From NCBI GenBank assembly GCA_018819205.1, contig JAHJQE010000047.1, positions 1 to 40,835 of the forward strand: a stretch of 40,835 nucleotides of DNA, given 5' to 3'. The notes below the pieces were generated by a model, which saw nothing but the letters and a program-made list of their open reading frames with translations, was not told the origin of the DNA and did no database searches. Positions within the stretch are counted from its first letter, which is position 1. Every line of letters begins with the position of its first letter. The translations under genes and the position numbers were made by a program. Positions 27,256-35,668 of this stretch are shown piece by piece. Source of the DNA: Gammaproteobacteria bacterium. Its GTDB lineage: Bacteria; Pseudomonadota; Gammaproteobacteria; Burkholderiales; Gallionellaceae.

Positions 27256-28214
27256 GATCGCCACGCACTCAGGAAGGGTTCATAGAAATCAGCATGCTCC
27301 GGCACTGCACCCCGTATGGTGCATATCGCCGCCGCAAATTCATGCGCGCGCGCAAGTGTCTGTTCGACTGGCCAGCCCTGCAATTTTCCCAGCATGAACA
27401 CAGCGGAAAACCCGTCCCCGGCACCGACCGTATCGACTACGGTTGTCGGCGCCCTGTTCGGCATCACGCTCACCTCTTCGCCATCTCGCCGCACCAGCCA
27501 CGCACCTTCGGCACCACAGGTGACCAGCACTTGCCTGATGTCGAACATTTGCATGAAGGCACGCGCATGCCCGGCCAGCGTGTCTCCCGGCAAGGCGAAC
27601 ATATCTGCCAGCACGGCCATCTCTTCGTTGTTGAGTTTTACCGTGTCAGCCTGACGCAGTGATCGGCGCAATACCTGAGGCTCATACCAGGGCGACCGCA
27701 AGTTCACATCAAAAAATGCCGGCGCACGGACGCTGTTGAGCAACATCCTGAGCGCCCGACGGGAGGCGGCGTGCCGCTGGGCCAGGGTACCAAAATAGAT
27801 CAGAGAAGGATGGCAGTTCAGGGCGACCATGCGTGCCACCGTGGCATGGATGTGGTCGTAAGCTTGTTCCGGCAGGATTTCGAAGCGATGCGTGCCCGCT
27901 TCGAAATGGACTTTCACTTGCCCCGTCGGATAATTCTGATCGCACTGCACACCCACCGTCTCCATGCCGCTGGCCGCCATCGTCTCCAGCAGTTCGTCGC
28001 GCAAGGCGTCGTTGCCGGTACGGGTGATGAGGACGGGATTGAGACCGAAAGCTTTAAGGTGTCTGGCGACGTTGAAGGGGGCGCCGCCGAGGACGCTGCG
28101 GTCCGGAAAGACATCGGCGAGCACTTCACCGAAAAGCGCGACGGTTGCTCCACTGCGCCGAGAAGATATGTGGGGATCGGGAATTGTTCGTGTCTGGTCT
28201 GCTGTTTCTTTCAT
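27252..28214 (-). CDS. PfkB-family fructokinase
   Basis: The 320-residue sugar kinase has the PfkB N-terminal motif LGGAPFNVARHL and the C-terminal signature DTVGAGDGFSAVF with catalytic Asp267. As first gene of a sucrose synthase/phosphatase/amylosucrase operon it most likely phosphorylates fructose to fructose-6-phosphate, closing the cycle. The same four activities are encoded together in methanotrophs. I chose the ATG at 28214. The frame is open to 28328, but the extra residues are basic and not family-like. The ribosome binding site is weak, so the exact start is uncertain. Confidence 0.85.
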   Translation of the reverse strand: MKETADQTRTIPDPHISSRRSGATVALFGEVLADVFPDRSVLGGAPFNVARHLKAFGLNPVLITRTGNDALRDELLETMAASGMETVGVQCDQNYPTGQVKVHFEAGTHRFEILPEQAYDHIHATVARMVALNCHPSLIYFGTLAQRHAASRRALRMLLNSVRAPAFFDVNLRSPWYEPQVLRRSLRQADTVKLNNEEMAVLADMFALPGDTLAGHARAFMQMFDIRQVLVTCGAEGAWLVRRDGEEVSVMPNRAPTTVVDTVGAGDGFSAVFMLGKLQGWPVEQTLARAHEFAAAICTIRGAVPEHADFYEPFLSAWRS

Positions 28215-28277
28215 CGGCCTGTTGGTACATGCCGCCACATTGGTTCCGCGACGAACTAATTGGTGAGTGATGTGCGC

Positions 28278-28283
28278 ATTATA
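28278..28283 (-). promoter_or_regulatory. Candidate -10 of the sucrose operon promoter
   Basis: On the minus strand a perfect TATAAT lies about 64 bp before the fructokinase start. The -35 region is poor (TTGCGG at 21 bp). It faces away from the aminomutase promoter in the same 265-bp gap (28215-28479). Confidence 0.45.
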
Positions 28284-28372
28284 CCGAAGCTTGCGCATGC
28301 GTTGCCGCAATTGCCGCCTATTCTGCAAATCGCTCCATCAATCCCTTGCATCTGTCGTCATCATGCCAAGGT

Positions 28373-28402
28373 TTGGAGGCGCCAGTCGCTCTGTGGTATA
28401 AA
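28373..28402 (+). promoter_or_regulatory. Candidate promoter of the radical SAM aminomutase gene
   Basis: TTGGAG (28373-28378) and TATAAA (28397-28402) are separated by 18 bp, about 78 bp before the GTG start. Both elements are moderate matches to the housekeeping sigma consensus. Confidence 0.45.
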
Positions 28403-28479
28403 CGCGGCCCCACCCCAATTCGAGAAACACGATGCCGCGCGCATCGATGCTTCCATCCAATCGCACAGGAGCAGCCACC

Positions 28480-29865
28480 GTGACCAACACACGACAGACC
28501 AATATTCCCATCTACTCGGCCGACAAGCCGCAGTTCCGCTCTTACAATCTGAACAACTTCCGCGACATCCCGCAGATCGCGAGGCTGACCGAACAGCAGC
28601 AACTGGATATCGAGATCGTCGGAAATGTGCTGCCGTTCAAGGTGAACAACTACGTGGTCGACCAGTTGATCGACTGGAGCAAAGTACCCAACGATCCGAT
28701 CTTCGCGCTGACCTTCCCGCAGCGCGACATGCTGAGCACGGCACACTACGACGAGATGGCCGCACTGCTCGCGCGCGGCGCGGACAAGGCCGAGATCAGG
28801 GAAGTCGCCAACCGCATCCGCATGCAGCTCAACCCGCATCCCGCCGGGCAGGCCGACCACAACGTGCCCGAGATGGACGGCGAACGCCTGCACGGCATGC
28901 AGCACAAGTACCGGCAGACCATATTGTTCTTCCCCAGCCAGGGACAGACCTGCCACGCCTATTGCACTTTCTGTTTCCGCTGGCCGCAGTTCGTCGGCAT
29001 GACCGACATCAAGTTCGCCAGTCGCGAGGTGGAGAAGCTGGTCGAATACGTGAAGCGCAACCCGCAGATCACCGACATCCTGTTCACCGGTGGCGACCCG
29101 ATGATCATGAGCGCGAAGAACCTCGCCGCCTACATCAAGCCGCTGCTCTCCGCCGATCTGCCCAACCTGGTCAACATCCGCATCGGCACCAAGGTGCTGG
29201 GATACTGGCCACACAAGTTCGTGGACGACGACGACACGCAGGAGATGCTGGCGCTGTTCCGCAAGGTGACCGACAGCGGCAAGCAACTGGCATTGATGGC
29301 ACACTTCAACCACCCGCGCGAACTGGAGAACGACACCGTGCGCCATGCCATCCGCAACCTGCGCGAAGCGAACGTGATGATACGCACCCAGTCGCCGGTG
29401 ATGCGCCACATCAACGATGACCCGGCACTGTGGGCGCGCATGTGGGAGGAGCAGGTCAAGCTCGGATGTGTGCCGTATTACATGTTCCTCGCGCGCGACA
29501 CCGGCGCGCAGCACTACTTCTCGGTGCCGCTGGTGCGTGCCTGGCAGATCTTCCGTGAGGCCTACCAGCAGGTGTCCGGCCTGGCACGCACCGTGCGCGG
29601 CCCCAGCATGTCAGCCAATCCGGGCAAGGTGCAGATGTTGGGCGTGGCCGAGGCGGGCGGCAAGAAAGTCATGGTAATGCGCTTCCTGCAAGGGCGTGAC
29701 CCGGACTGGGTGCAGCGCCCGTTCTTCGCTGAATACAATGAGACCGCTACCTGGATAGACGAGCTCAAGCCCGCCTTTGGCGATGAGAGGTTCTTCTTCG
29801 AGGAAGAACTGGAACAACTGTTCCATGAGCGCAACGACACAAGTACGGCGGAAGACTTCGAGTAA
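28480..29865 (+). CDS. KamA-family radical SAM aminomutase, substrate unknown
   Basis: The 461-residue protein belongs to the lysine 2,3-aminomutase family, PLP- and radical-SAM-dependent enzymes that move an alpha-amino group to the beta carbon. The [4Fe-4S] motif is CHAYCTFC (Cys158, 162, 165). The SAM-binding DILFTGGDPMIM segment follows. The likely PLP lysine is Lys383 in SANPGK, although the usual glycine-rich DGPGGGGK is not conserved. Comparing by eye with clostridial lysine aminomutase, one substrate-binding Asp (in IND) is kept, but the other appears to be Arg373 (VRGP). That argues against lysine as substrate. The GTG start has AGGAG at 28467-28471; an ATG at 28432 is less likely. 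It has no operon partner. Confidence 0.85.
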   Translation: MTNTRQTNIPIYSADKPQFRSYNLNNFRDIPQIARLTEQQQLDIEIVGNVLPFKVNNYVVDQLIDWSKVPNDPIFALTFPQRDMLSTAHYDEMAALLARGADKAEIREVANRIRMQLNPHPAGQADHNVPEMDGERLHGMQHKYRQTILFFPSQGQTCHAYCTFCFRWPQFVGMTDIKFASREVEKLVEYVKRNPQITDILFTGGDPMIMSAKNLAAYIKPLLSADLPNLVNIRIGTKVLGYWPHKFVDDDDTQEMLALFRKVTDSGKQLALMAHFNHPRELENDTVRHAIRNLREANVMIRTQSPVMRHINDDPALWARMWEEQVKLGCVPYYMFLARDTGAQHYFSVPLVRAWQIFREAYQQVSGLARTVRGPSMSANPGKVQMLGVAEAGGKKVMVMRFLQGRDPDWVQRPFFAEYNETATWIDELKPAFGDERFFFEEELEQLFHERNDTSTAEDFE

Positions 29866-29898
29866 GGGGCATACCGTCCATCTGTGCGCCATCAACCC

Positions 29899-30198
29899 TT
29901 ATTCCGGTTCACATTCCTGCTTGAAAATTCCCAGATTGGAGACATTCGATACGCCACTCGGGGTGGGTACCCAGAACCGTGCGCCACAACGGATCGTCTC
30001 GATGCAACGCGTCTTCGGGATCGGGTCGTTCTGGACAAAGGGGCGCGCCAGACAGGCTCGATATGACTCATGACAAGCCTGCCCTTCCGCCAGACCAGAC
30101 TGCATCAGCACGATCTGCTCGATGAATCTGCACCGATCCGATTGCGCATGTGACGCATGGGCCAGCGACATCGCCAAGATGACGAATAGGGCGCGCAT
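29899..30198 (-). CDS. Small secreted cysteine-rich protein, unknown function
   Basis: The 99-residue protein starts with a signal peptide (MRALFVILAMSLAHASHA, cleavage near residue 18-19). The mature part has six cysteines (about 23, 42, 49, 64, 70, 96), consistent with three disulfides in the periplasm. I recognise no family. It begins 9 bp after the MscS gene stop and is probably cotranscribed with it. It converges with the aminomutase gene. The signal peptide and even cysteine count support a real gene. Confidence 0.65.
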   Translation of the reverse strand: MRALFVILAMSLAHASHAQSDRCRFIEQIVLMQSGLAEGQACHESYRACLARPFVQNDPIPKTRCIETIRCGARFWVPTPSGVSNVSNLGIFKQECEPE

Positions 30199-30207
30199 GC
30201 CGCCTGG

Positions 30208-31092
30208 TCACTGATCTGGCAGGTTCACGATGCGCAGGGCAGGCGCCTTGCCCTGCTTGTCCTGCCCCGCATACAGCGTAAGGTGCGGATATGGGATCTC
30301 GATGCCATGTGCATCGAAGGCTTTTTTCAAGACACTCAGGAAGTTGCGGCGTACGGCCCATTGCTCCATGGCGACCGTCTTGAAGCGACAGCGGATGACG
30401 ACCGCGGAATCAGCCCAGTCCTGCACCCCTTGTATCTCGATATCTTCCAGTATCTTGGGGCCGATCTCGGCATCGTCACGCAATACCGCAGCGGTCTCGC
30501 GCGTGACACGATAGACCTCGTCCAGGTCTTCACGGTAGGCGACGCCGAACTCGATCAGTGCGTAGGCGTAGCCGCGAGACTTGTTGGTGACGATACTGAT
30601 CTCTCCGTTGGGGATGTAGTGCACATTGCCTTCGATGTCACGCAAGGCGATATGGCGCAGCGTGATGTCTTCCACCACGCCGGTCTTGCCCGAGATCTCG
30701 ACTGCATCGCCCTGGCGGATCTGGTTCTCCAGCAACATGAAGAATCCGTTGAAATAGTCCTTGATCAGGCTCTGCGCCCCGAAGCCGACCGCGATACCGA
30801 CCACACCGGCCGCCCCCAGGATGGGCGCGATCGAAATGCCGAGTTCGCTCAGCGCCAGCATGCCGGCGACCAGCCAGATGACGATGGTGGAGATGTAGCG
30901 GAAAACGCGCGCCAGCGTCTCGATGCGGCGCCCGTCCTCGGCGGATGCGCTATGGTGCTGCATGTAGTCGCGGAACAGGCGGACCAGCTTGCGGCTCACC
31001 ACGATCAGGAACCAAGCGATGGACAGGATGAGTACGACGCGCAGAACCTCTCTGGAGATATGCAGCGTGTCGAAGATCGATAGGGTTTCCAT
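30208..31092 (-). CDS. Small-conductance mechanosensitive channel, MscS family
   Basis: MscS channels open on membrane tension to release solutes after hypo-osmotic shock. The 294-residue protein has three membrane helices (about 15-37, 63-86, 87-119). The pore-lining third helix contains GAAGVVGIAVGFGAQSLIKDYFNG, and the beta domain begins IRQGDAVEI. The C-terminal alpha/beta domain follows. AGGAG precedes the ATG. The gene diverges from the antiporter at 31197 and is followed by the small cysteine-rich gene. Confidence 0.93.
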   Translation of the reverse strand: METLSIFDTLHISREVLRVVLILSIAWFLIVVSRKLVRLFRDYMQHHSASAEDGRRIETLARVFRYISTIVIWLVAGMLALSELGISIAPILGAAGVVGIAVGFGAQSLIKDYFNGFFMLLENQIRQGDAVEISGKTGVVEDITLRHIALRDIEGNVHYIPNGEISIVTNKSRGYAYALIEFGVAYREDLDEVYRVTRETAAVLRDDAEIGPKILEDIEIQGVQDWADSAVVIRCRFKTVAMEQWAVRRNFLSVLKKAFDAHGIEIPYPHLTLYAGQDKQGKAPALRIVNLPDQ

Positions 31093-31163
31093 GCGATGCT
31101 CCTGCGTTGAGGGTTAGCAGATTCTAACGCAAGCTGCACGAATGGCTGTCATATCGACTCAGG

Positions 31164-31169
31164 TATAAT
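31164..31169 (+). promoter_or_regulatory. Candidate -10 before the first cation/proton antiporter
   Basis: A perfect TATAAT lies 27 bp before the ATG, with GGAG at 31188-31191. The -35 region is weak. The gap to the divergent MscS gene is 104 bp. Confidence 0.45.
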
Positions 31170-31196
31170 CGCCGCCCCTTCATCGCTGGAGCATTA

Positions 31197-32465
31197 ATGT
31201 CCACCACCGTACTCGTCATCGGCCTGATGGTGTTTTTTGCGCACTTCCTGTCACTGCAGTTCAGCCGCACCAACATTCCGGATGTCCTGGTTCTGATGTT
31301 GATCGGCATAGTGCTGGGGCCGTTGCTGGGCATCGTATCGCCTGACGATTTCGGCAAGGTCGGCTCTTTGCTGGCTACGATCGCCCTCGTCGTGATCCTG
31401 TTCGAGAGCGGCACTTCGCTCAATCTCGATGTGCTGGGACATTCCATCGGCACCACCGGTTTCCTTGCCATCGCCTGCTTCGTGCTGACCACGGCACTGA
31501 TCTCTGCAATCGGCATGACCATGCTCTCTCTGGAACTCATGCCAGCCCTGTTGCTGGGACTGACACTGGGCGGCACCTCTTCTGCCGTCGTGATTCCGAT
31601 GGTGAACGCGCTGAAACTGTCTGAAAAACCCGCCACCGTGCTGGTTCTGGAATCCGCGCTGACCGACGTGCTGTGCATCGTGGGCGTGTTCGCCATGCTG
31701 CAGATCCTGACGCAAGGCGATGTGGCCGCAGGCAAGGTGGTGGGGGGCGTCATGGCGGCACTGGTGTTCGCGGCTATTTTCGGCGTGGTCGGCGGCATCG
31801 GCTGGCTGATGGTACTGGGCAGGGTGCGCGATTTCCCGAACACCATTTCCTCCACTCTTGCTTATGTGTTCATCGTCTACGGCGGCACCGAAGCGCTCGG
31901 CTTCTCCGGCGCCATCGCCGCCCTGGCACTGGGTATCACACTGACCAACTTCGAGAAGTTCGGGCTGGACAGGATCCCCAGCATCGACCGCAACATAGTG
32001 GCACTGAACGAGGTCGACCTGCTCTTCTATCGTGAGTCGGTGTTCCTGCTGAAGACCTACTTCTTCGTTTATCTGGGCATCTCCATCCACTTCGGCGCCA
32101 TCGGGCCGGCCACGGTCGCGGTCGTGATGGTACTGCTGGTCTACGCGATGCGCCTGCTGCTGACACGCGTGGTGTTCCGCGACCCGACCTATACCCTGCG
32201 CGACACGGCCGTCACTTCCATGATGGCGCCCAAAGGACTGGCGGCTGCGGTACTGGCTGCATTGCCTTTGCAATATGGCATCGTGGGCGGTGAAGTGATA
32301 CGCGATACAACATATATGGTGGTGCTGTTCAGCATCTCGCTCAGCGCCGTGCTGGTGATGGCCTACCCCGTACCCGCTGTGCGCAACCTCTACTCCCGCT
32401 TGCTGGGCAAACAGCCCGGGGACACCATGAAAGTCCCTGCCTTCGTGCCGCCCCCAGAATCCTGA
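31197..32465 (+). CDS. Cation:proton antiporter (CPA superfamily)
   Basis: The 422-residue inner-membrane protein has 11-12 helices and exchanges Na+ or K+ for H+. The core motif is VLESALTDVLCIVG (Glu152, Thr156, Asp157), where many CPA1 antiporters have Asn-Asp. The late SMMAPKGLAAAVLAALP segment, with a conserved Lys, also fits the NhaP-like branch. The ion specificity cannot be read from this. It is the first of two antiporter genes in tandem, 67 bp before the second. Confidence 0.9.
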   Translation: MSTTVLVIGLMVFFAHFLSLQFSRTNIPDVLVLMLIGIVLGPLLGIVSPDDFGKVGSLLATIALVVILFESGTSLNLDVLGHSIGTTGFLAIACFVLTTALISAIGMTMLSLELMPALLLGLTLGGTSSAVVIPMVNALKLSEKPATVLVLESALTDVLCIVGVFAMLQILTQGDVAAGKVVGGVMAALVFAAIFGVVGGIGWLMVLGRVRDFPNTISSTLAYVFIVYGGTEALGFSGAIAALALGITLTNFEKFGLDRIPSIDRNIVALNEVDLLFYRESVFLLKTYFFVYLGISIHFGAIGPATVAVVMVLLVYAMRLLLTRVVFRDPTYTLRDTAVTSMMAPKGLAAAVLAALPLQYGIVGGEVIRDTTYMVVLFSISLSAVLVMAYPVPAVRNLYSRLLGKQPGDTMKVPAFVPPPES

Positions 32466-32532
32466 ACAAACATCGACACAGACTAGCATCCGCTGCACGG
32501 CAATGCCTTGAACTTATTTTTGGAAAACACGA

Positions 32533-33921
32533 ATGATCATCACACTCCTGACGATAGCCACCATTCTCTTCCTTGCGTTGCAGCTGGAGGAGAAACTTCG
32601 CGTGCCGTCCCCGCTGGGATTGATTCTGCTCTCCTTCATCGCGCACTATGCCTTCAGTCAGGTGCCGGTACTGACCGGTGACACCGAACACTTCGCCACG
32701 CTGGTCATCTTTTTGCTGCCGGTGTTGCTGATCTCCGATTCGCTGGAACTCAAGGTCGCCGACCTGAAGGAGCATGCCTGGAGCCTGCTGCATCTGGCAG
32801 TGGTCTCCATCATCCTGTCGGTGCTGACCGCGCTCGCCATCGCCGACTGGCTGTTCGGCGACTATGAACTGTCCGCCGCTGCCGTGATCGTGCTGTTCGC
32901 CATGGTGCTGGCGACCGACCCGGTGTCGGTGGTGAGCATCTTCTCCAAGTTCGAACTGCCGCACCGCCTGAAGATACTGGCCGAAGGTGAGAGCCTGCTG
33001 AACGATGCCACTGCGCTGATCGCCTTCGTGTTCGTCGGCCTGTATGCGCTGGGCGGCAATGAGATCAGCACCGGCTATGTGCTGGGCATCAGCGCTGAGG
33101 TGATCCTGGGCTCCGTGGCCGTCGGCATGACGGTGGGACTGCTCGGCCTGGCACTGCTGAAATCCACGCATAACCGCATCGCCGAGATGATGGTGCTGAT
33201 CATCGCCGGTTACGGCGCGTTCGAGATCGCCGAGCATTTCTATGTGTTCCTCAATCTGCTGGGCGGACATTCGCATCTGCATCTGTCCGGCATCCTGGCC
33301 GTCATCTTCGCCGTGATCACCGTCAACCACGTGATGATGAAAGCGGTCGACGAGGAAGCGCGCAGCATCGAGGCTGATGAAGCCACCTTGCAGCGCGAGG
33401 CCATGAGCCGGAATACGTCTGCCAAACTGATCGGCAGTACGTTGGGACGCTTGCGTGCCACGCTGGCCGAGCGCGAGCGCCATCTGCGCACCAAGGAAGA
33501 CATCCAGCTGCTGGCACTGGTCGCCAACACCATCCTGTTCATCGCCATGGCGGAGATGATCGACCTCAAACTGTTGTGGCAATACAAGACCGAGATACTG
33601 GTGATGTTCCTCGCCACCACAGTGATACGCGGCGCGATGATGGGGCTGTTCGCCGCCATCGCCAACCGCACCGAGAAGATGGTAGACATCAACCTGCGCT
33701 GGTGGAGTGTGCTCACCTTCGCGGGCATCAAGGGTGGCCTGTCCATCGTGATGATCACCATGATCCCGGCCGACTTCCCGCATCTGGAGATGTTCAAAGC
33801 GGTGGTCATCGGCGTTATCATGCTGTCCACATTCCTCTATTCCGGCGCACTGCTGTTCATCATCGGCCGCAACAGTGAAGTCTTCCGCAACGAGAAGCTG
33901 GCCGAGGACGTTCACCACTGA
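32533..33921 (+). CDS. CPA1-type Na+/H+ antiporter (NhaP-like)
   Basis: The 462-residue membrane protein has the CPA1 signature GESLLNDATAL with the ion-binding pair Asn157-Asp158 and the earlier ATDPVSV motif (Asp129). After about nine helices there is a charged cytoplasmic insertion (about 275-320). The last helices carry the FAGIKGGLSIVM motif. It would expel Na+ in exchange for protons. It sits between another antiporter and an MscS channel, 11 bp before the latter. Confidence 0.93.
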   Translation: MIITLLTIATILFLALQLEEKLRVPSPLGLILLSFIAHYAFSQVPVLTGDTEHFATLVIFLLPVLLISDSLELKVADLKEHAWSLLHLAVVSIILSVLTALAIADWLFGDYELSAAAVIVLFAMVLATDPVSVVSIFSKFELPHRLKILAEGESLLNDATALIAFVFVGLYALGGNEISTGYVLGISAEVILGSVAVGMTVGLLGLALLKSTHNRIAEMMVLIIAGYGAFEIAEHFYVFLNLLGGHSHLHLSGILAVIFAVITVNHVMMKAVDEEARSIEADEATLQREAMSRNTSAKLIGSTLGRLRATLAERERHLRTKEDIQLLALVANTILFIAMAEMIDLKLLWQYKTEILVMFLATTVIRGAMMGLFAAIANRTEKMVDINLRWWSVLTFAGIKGGLSIVMITMIPADFPHLEMFKAVVIGVIMLSTFLYSGALLFIIGRNSEVFRNEKLAEDVHH

Positions 33922-33932
33922 TACCAGACGAT

Positions 33933-34844
33933 ATGGATATGACAGAACTGTTCCAGGGGCTGATCTCGCACCCGATGTTCACCAAGCTGGCAGAGCTCGG
34001 TCTCAGCCTGTTCTTCATCTTCCTGCTGGTGCGCTTCGCCAAACTGATCGCCACCAACAACATCGACAACAAGGACCTGCGCTACAAGACACGCAAAGCC
34101 TTCAGCCTGTCGGGCTATGTCCTGTCGCTGGTCATCGCCATCGCCATCTTCAGCAACCAGCTCTCCAACCTGCCGGTGCTGATCGGTCTGCTCGGCGTCG
34201 GTCTCGGTTTTGCGCTGCGGGAGCTGATCCAGAGCCTGATCGGCTGGGCCGTGATCACCTTCGGCAACCTGTACAAACCGGGCGACCGCATCATGCTCGG
34301 CGGCGTGATGGGCGACGTGATGGACATCGGCCCGCTCACCACCACCGTGATGGAGTGCGGAGACTGGGTGAAGTCCGACCTGTACAACGGTCGCGTGGTG
34401 TATCTGCCGAACAACATCGTGCTGCGCGAACAGGTGCAGAACTACAGTGTCGATTTCCCTTTCCTGTGGGACGAGATCGTGGTGCCGGTGCGCACCGATA
34501 GCGACCATCGTCTGGCACGTTCCCTCATACTGGAAGTGGGCCAACGCGAGCAGGCCGACACCATCTCTGCAGCGCAACAATACTGGTCCAATTTCATGCT
34601 GCATCACCGCGCAGAGGACGCACGGCTGGATGTGGTGGTGACCATGAGCTTCGATGCCAACTGGATAGAGTTCACGCTGCGTTATCTGGTGGACTACAGT
34701 CGCCGTCGCACTACCAAGGACAGACTGTTCACCGCCATCCTGGACGAATTCGAGAAGACCGACGGCAAGGTGAAGGTCGCTGCGCCGGTATTGCAACTGA
34801 CCGAACTGCCCAACATCCGCGTACTTCCGACACAGCCCGCCTGA
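33933..34844 (+). CDS. Second MscS-family mechanosensitive channel
   Basis: The 303-residue protein has three membrane helices (about 20-38, 58-76, 80-110). The pore helix reads LLGVGLGFALRELIQSLIGW, followed by the MscS beta domain (LYKPGDRIML, GDVMDIGPLTTTVM) and a C-terminal alpha/beta domain. It differs from the MscS at 30208 and is not a recent duplicate. Co-location with two antiporters suggests an osmotic or ionic stress role. The start at 33933 lacks a good ribosome binding site; ATG at 33939 is an alternative. Confidence 0.92.
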   Translation: MDMTELFQGLISHPMFTKLAELGLSLFFIFLLVRFAKLIATNNIDNKDLRYKTRKAFSLSGYVLSLVIAIAIFSNQLSNLPVLIGLLGVGLGFALRELIQSLIGWAVITFGNLYKPGDRIMLGGVMGDVMDIGPLTTTVMECGDWVKSDLYNGRVVYLPNNIVLREQVQNYSVDFPFLWDEIVVPVRTDSDHRLARSLILEVGQREQADTISAAQQYWSNFMLHHRAEDARLDVVVTMSFDANWIEFTLRYLVDYSRRRTTKDRLFTAILDEFEKTDGKVKVAAPVLQLTELPNIRVLPTQPA

Positions 34845-34886
34845 TCCACCGTTACGCTTTCCTCAGCGCCAACCGCCATCGCCCAC

Positions 34887-35594
34887 ATGAAGATTCGTTT
34901 CACACTTTACTTGCCGCTCTCGCTTTCGTTGCTTGCCACACCAGCCCTGCACGCCGAACCCATCGTGGCTGATCGGCCCGGCTTCAGCACGGGCACACAT
35001 ACAGTCACTCCCGGACACTACAACATCGAAGTGGGTTTCCAGGGCAGCGATGTCAGTGAGACCCTGCCGTTGAGCAACGTGCGCATCGGCCTGACACCGA
35101 AAGCAGAGGTGGATGTGCAATGGGGCGGCTGGACCTTCGCCAATGGCAGCAGCACCCTCAACAACCTGAGCCTGGGTGGCAAGTATCGACTGGACGACCG
35201 CGGCCCCCTCAAGCTGACCATGCTGGGATTGCTCAGCCTGCCCAGCGGCAACGGCAACCCCTCAGGCAGTCGCATCGCCCCGCAGGCAGCACTGCTGTGG
35301 AACCGCAGCGACTTGTTCGGCATGTTCCAGTTGGCCAGTAGCCACACTGGCTCACTGCAGACCCAGGTACAGGCTGCCATCGGCAAGTCTTTCTCACACA
35401 GCGCGCAACTCGGCAGCTATCTCGAACTGTATGTCGATCATCCGTTGAATCATGCAGGCGGTGACAGCATTATGCTGGACGGCGGTTTCGCTTACCTGCT
35501 TGATGCACATACCCAGCTCGACCTTCACCTCGGGCTGGACGTGAACAGCAACGCGGCCAACTTCATCGGCTTCGGCTTCGCCCGCAGCTATTGA
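34887..35594 (+). CDS. Outer-membrane beta-barrel protein, MetA-pathway/transporter type
   Basis: The 235-residue protein has a signal peptide (cleavage after Ala23, ALHA/EP) followed by the motif VADRPGFSTGTHTVTPGHYNIEVG. That motif is typical of the outer-membrane family labelled phenol meta-pathway transporter (PF13557). Alternating amphipathic strands run to a C-terminal FARSY, ending in an aromatic residue as barrels do. The name of the family is historical and no phenol role is implied. It is followed by an intrinsic terminator, so it may end the antiporter-channel transcript. Confidence 0.75.
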   Translation: MKIRFTLYLPLSLSLLATPALHAEPIVADRPGFSTGTHTVTPGHYNIEVGFQGSDVSETLPLSNVRIGLTPKAEVDVQWGGWTFANGSSTLNNLSLGGKYRLDDRGPLKLTMLGLLSLPSGNGNPSGSRIAPQAALLWNRSDLFGMFQLASSHTGSLQTQVQAAIGKSFSHSAQLGSYLELYVDHPLNHAGGDSIMLDGGFAYLLDAHTQLDLHLGLDVNSNAANFIGFGFARSY

Positions 35595-35609
35595 CCCGTG
35601 ACTCCTCCA

Positions 35610-35644
35610 GCACGGAAGCCGCATGACTTCCGTGCGCTTATTTT
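35610..35644 (+). terminator. Intrinsic terminator after the outer-membrane gene
   Basis: GCACGGAAG (35610-35618) pairs perfectly with CTTCCGTGC (35627-35635) around an 8-base loop. It is followed by GCTTATTTT, a short imperfect T-run. It separates the outer-membrane gene from the SulP gene. Confidence 0.7.
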
Positions 35645-35668
35645 GAAATCAGCAGACAGGTATCGCAC

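Noticed and set aside
32341-33918. 525-codon minus-strand frame opposite the NhaP-like antiporter
   Set aside because: It is strongly His/Gln/Asp-rich with no hydrophobic pattern, while the opposite strand is a clear membrane antiporter.
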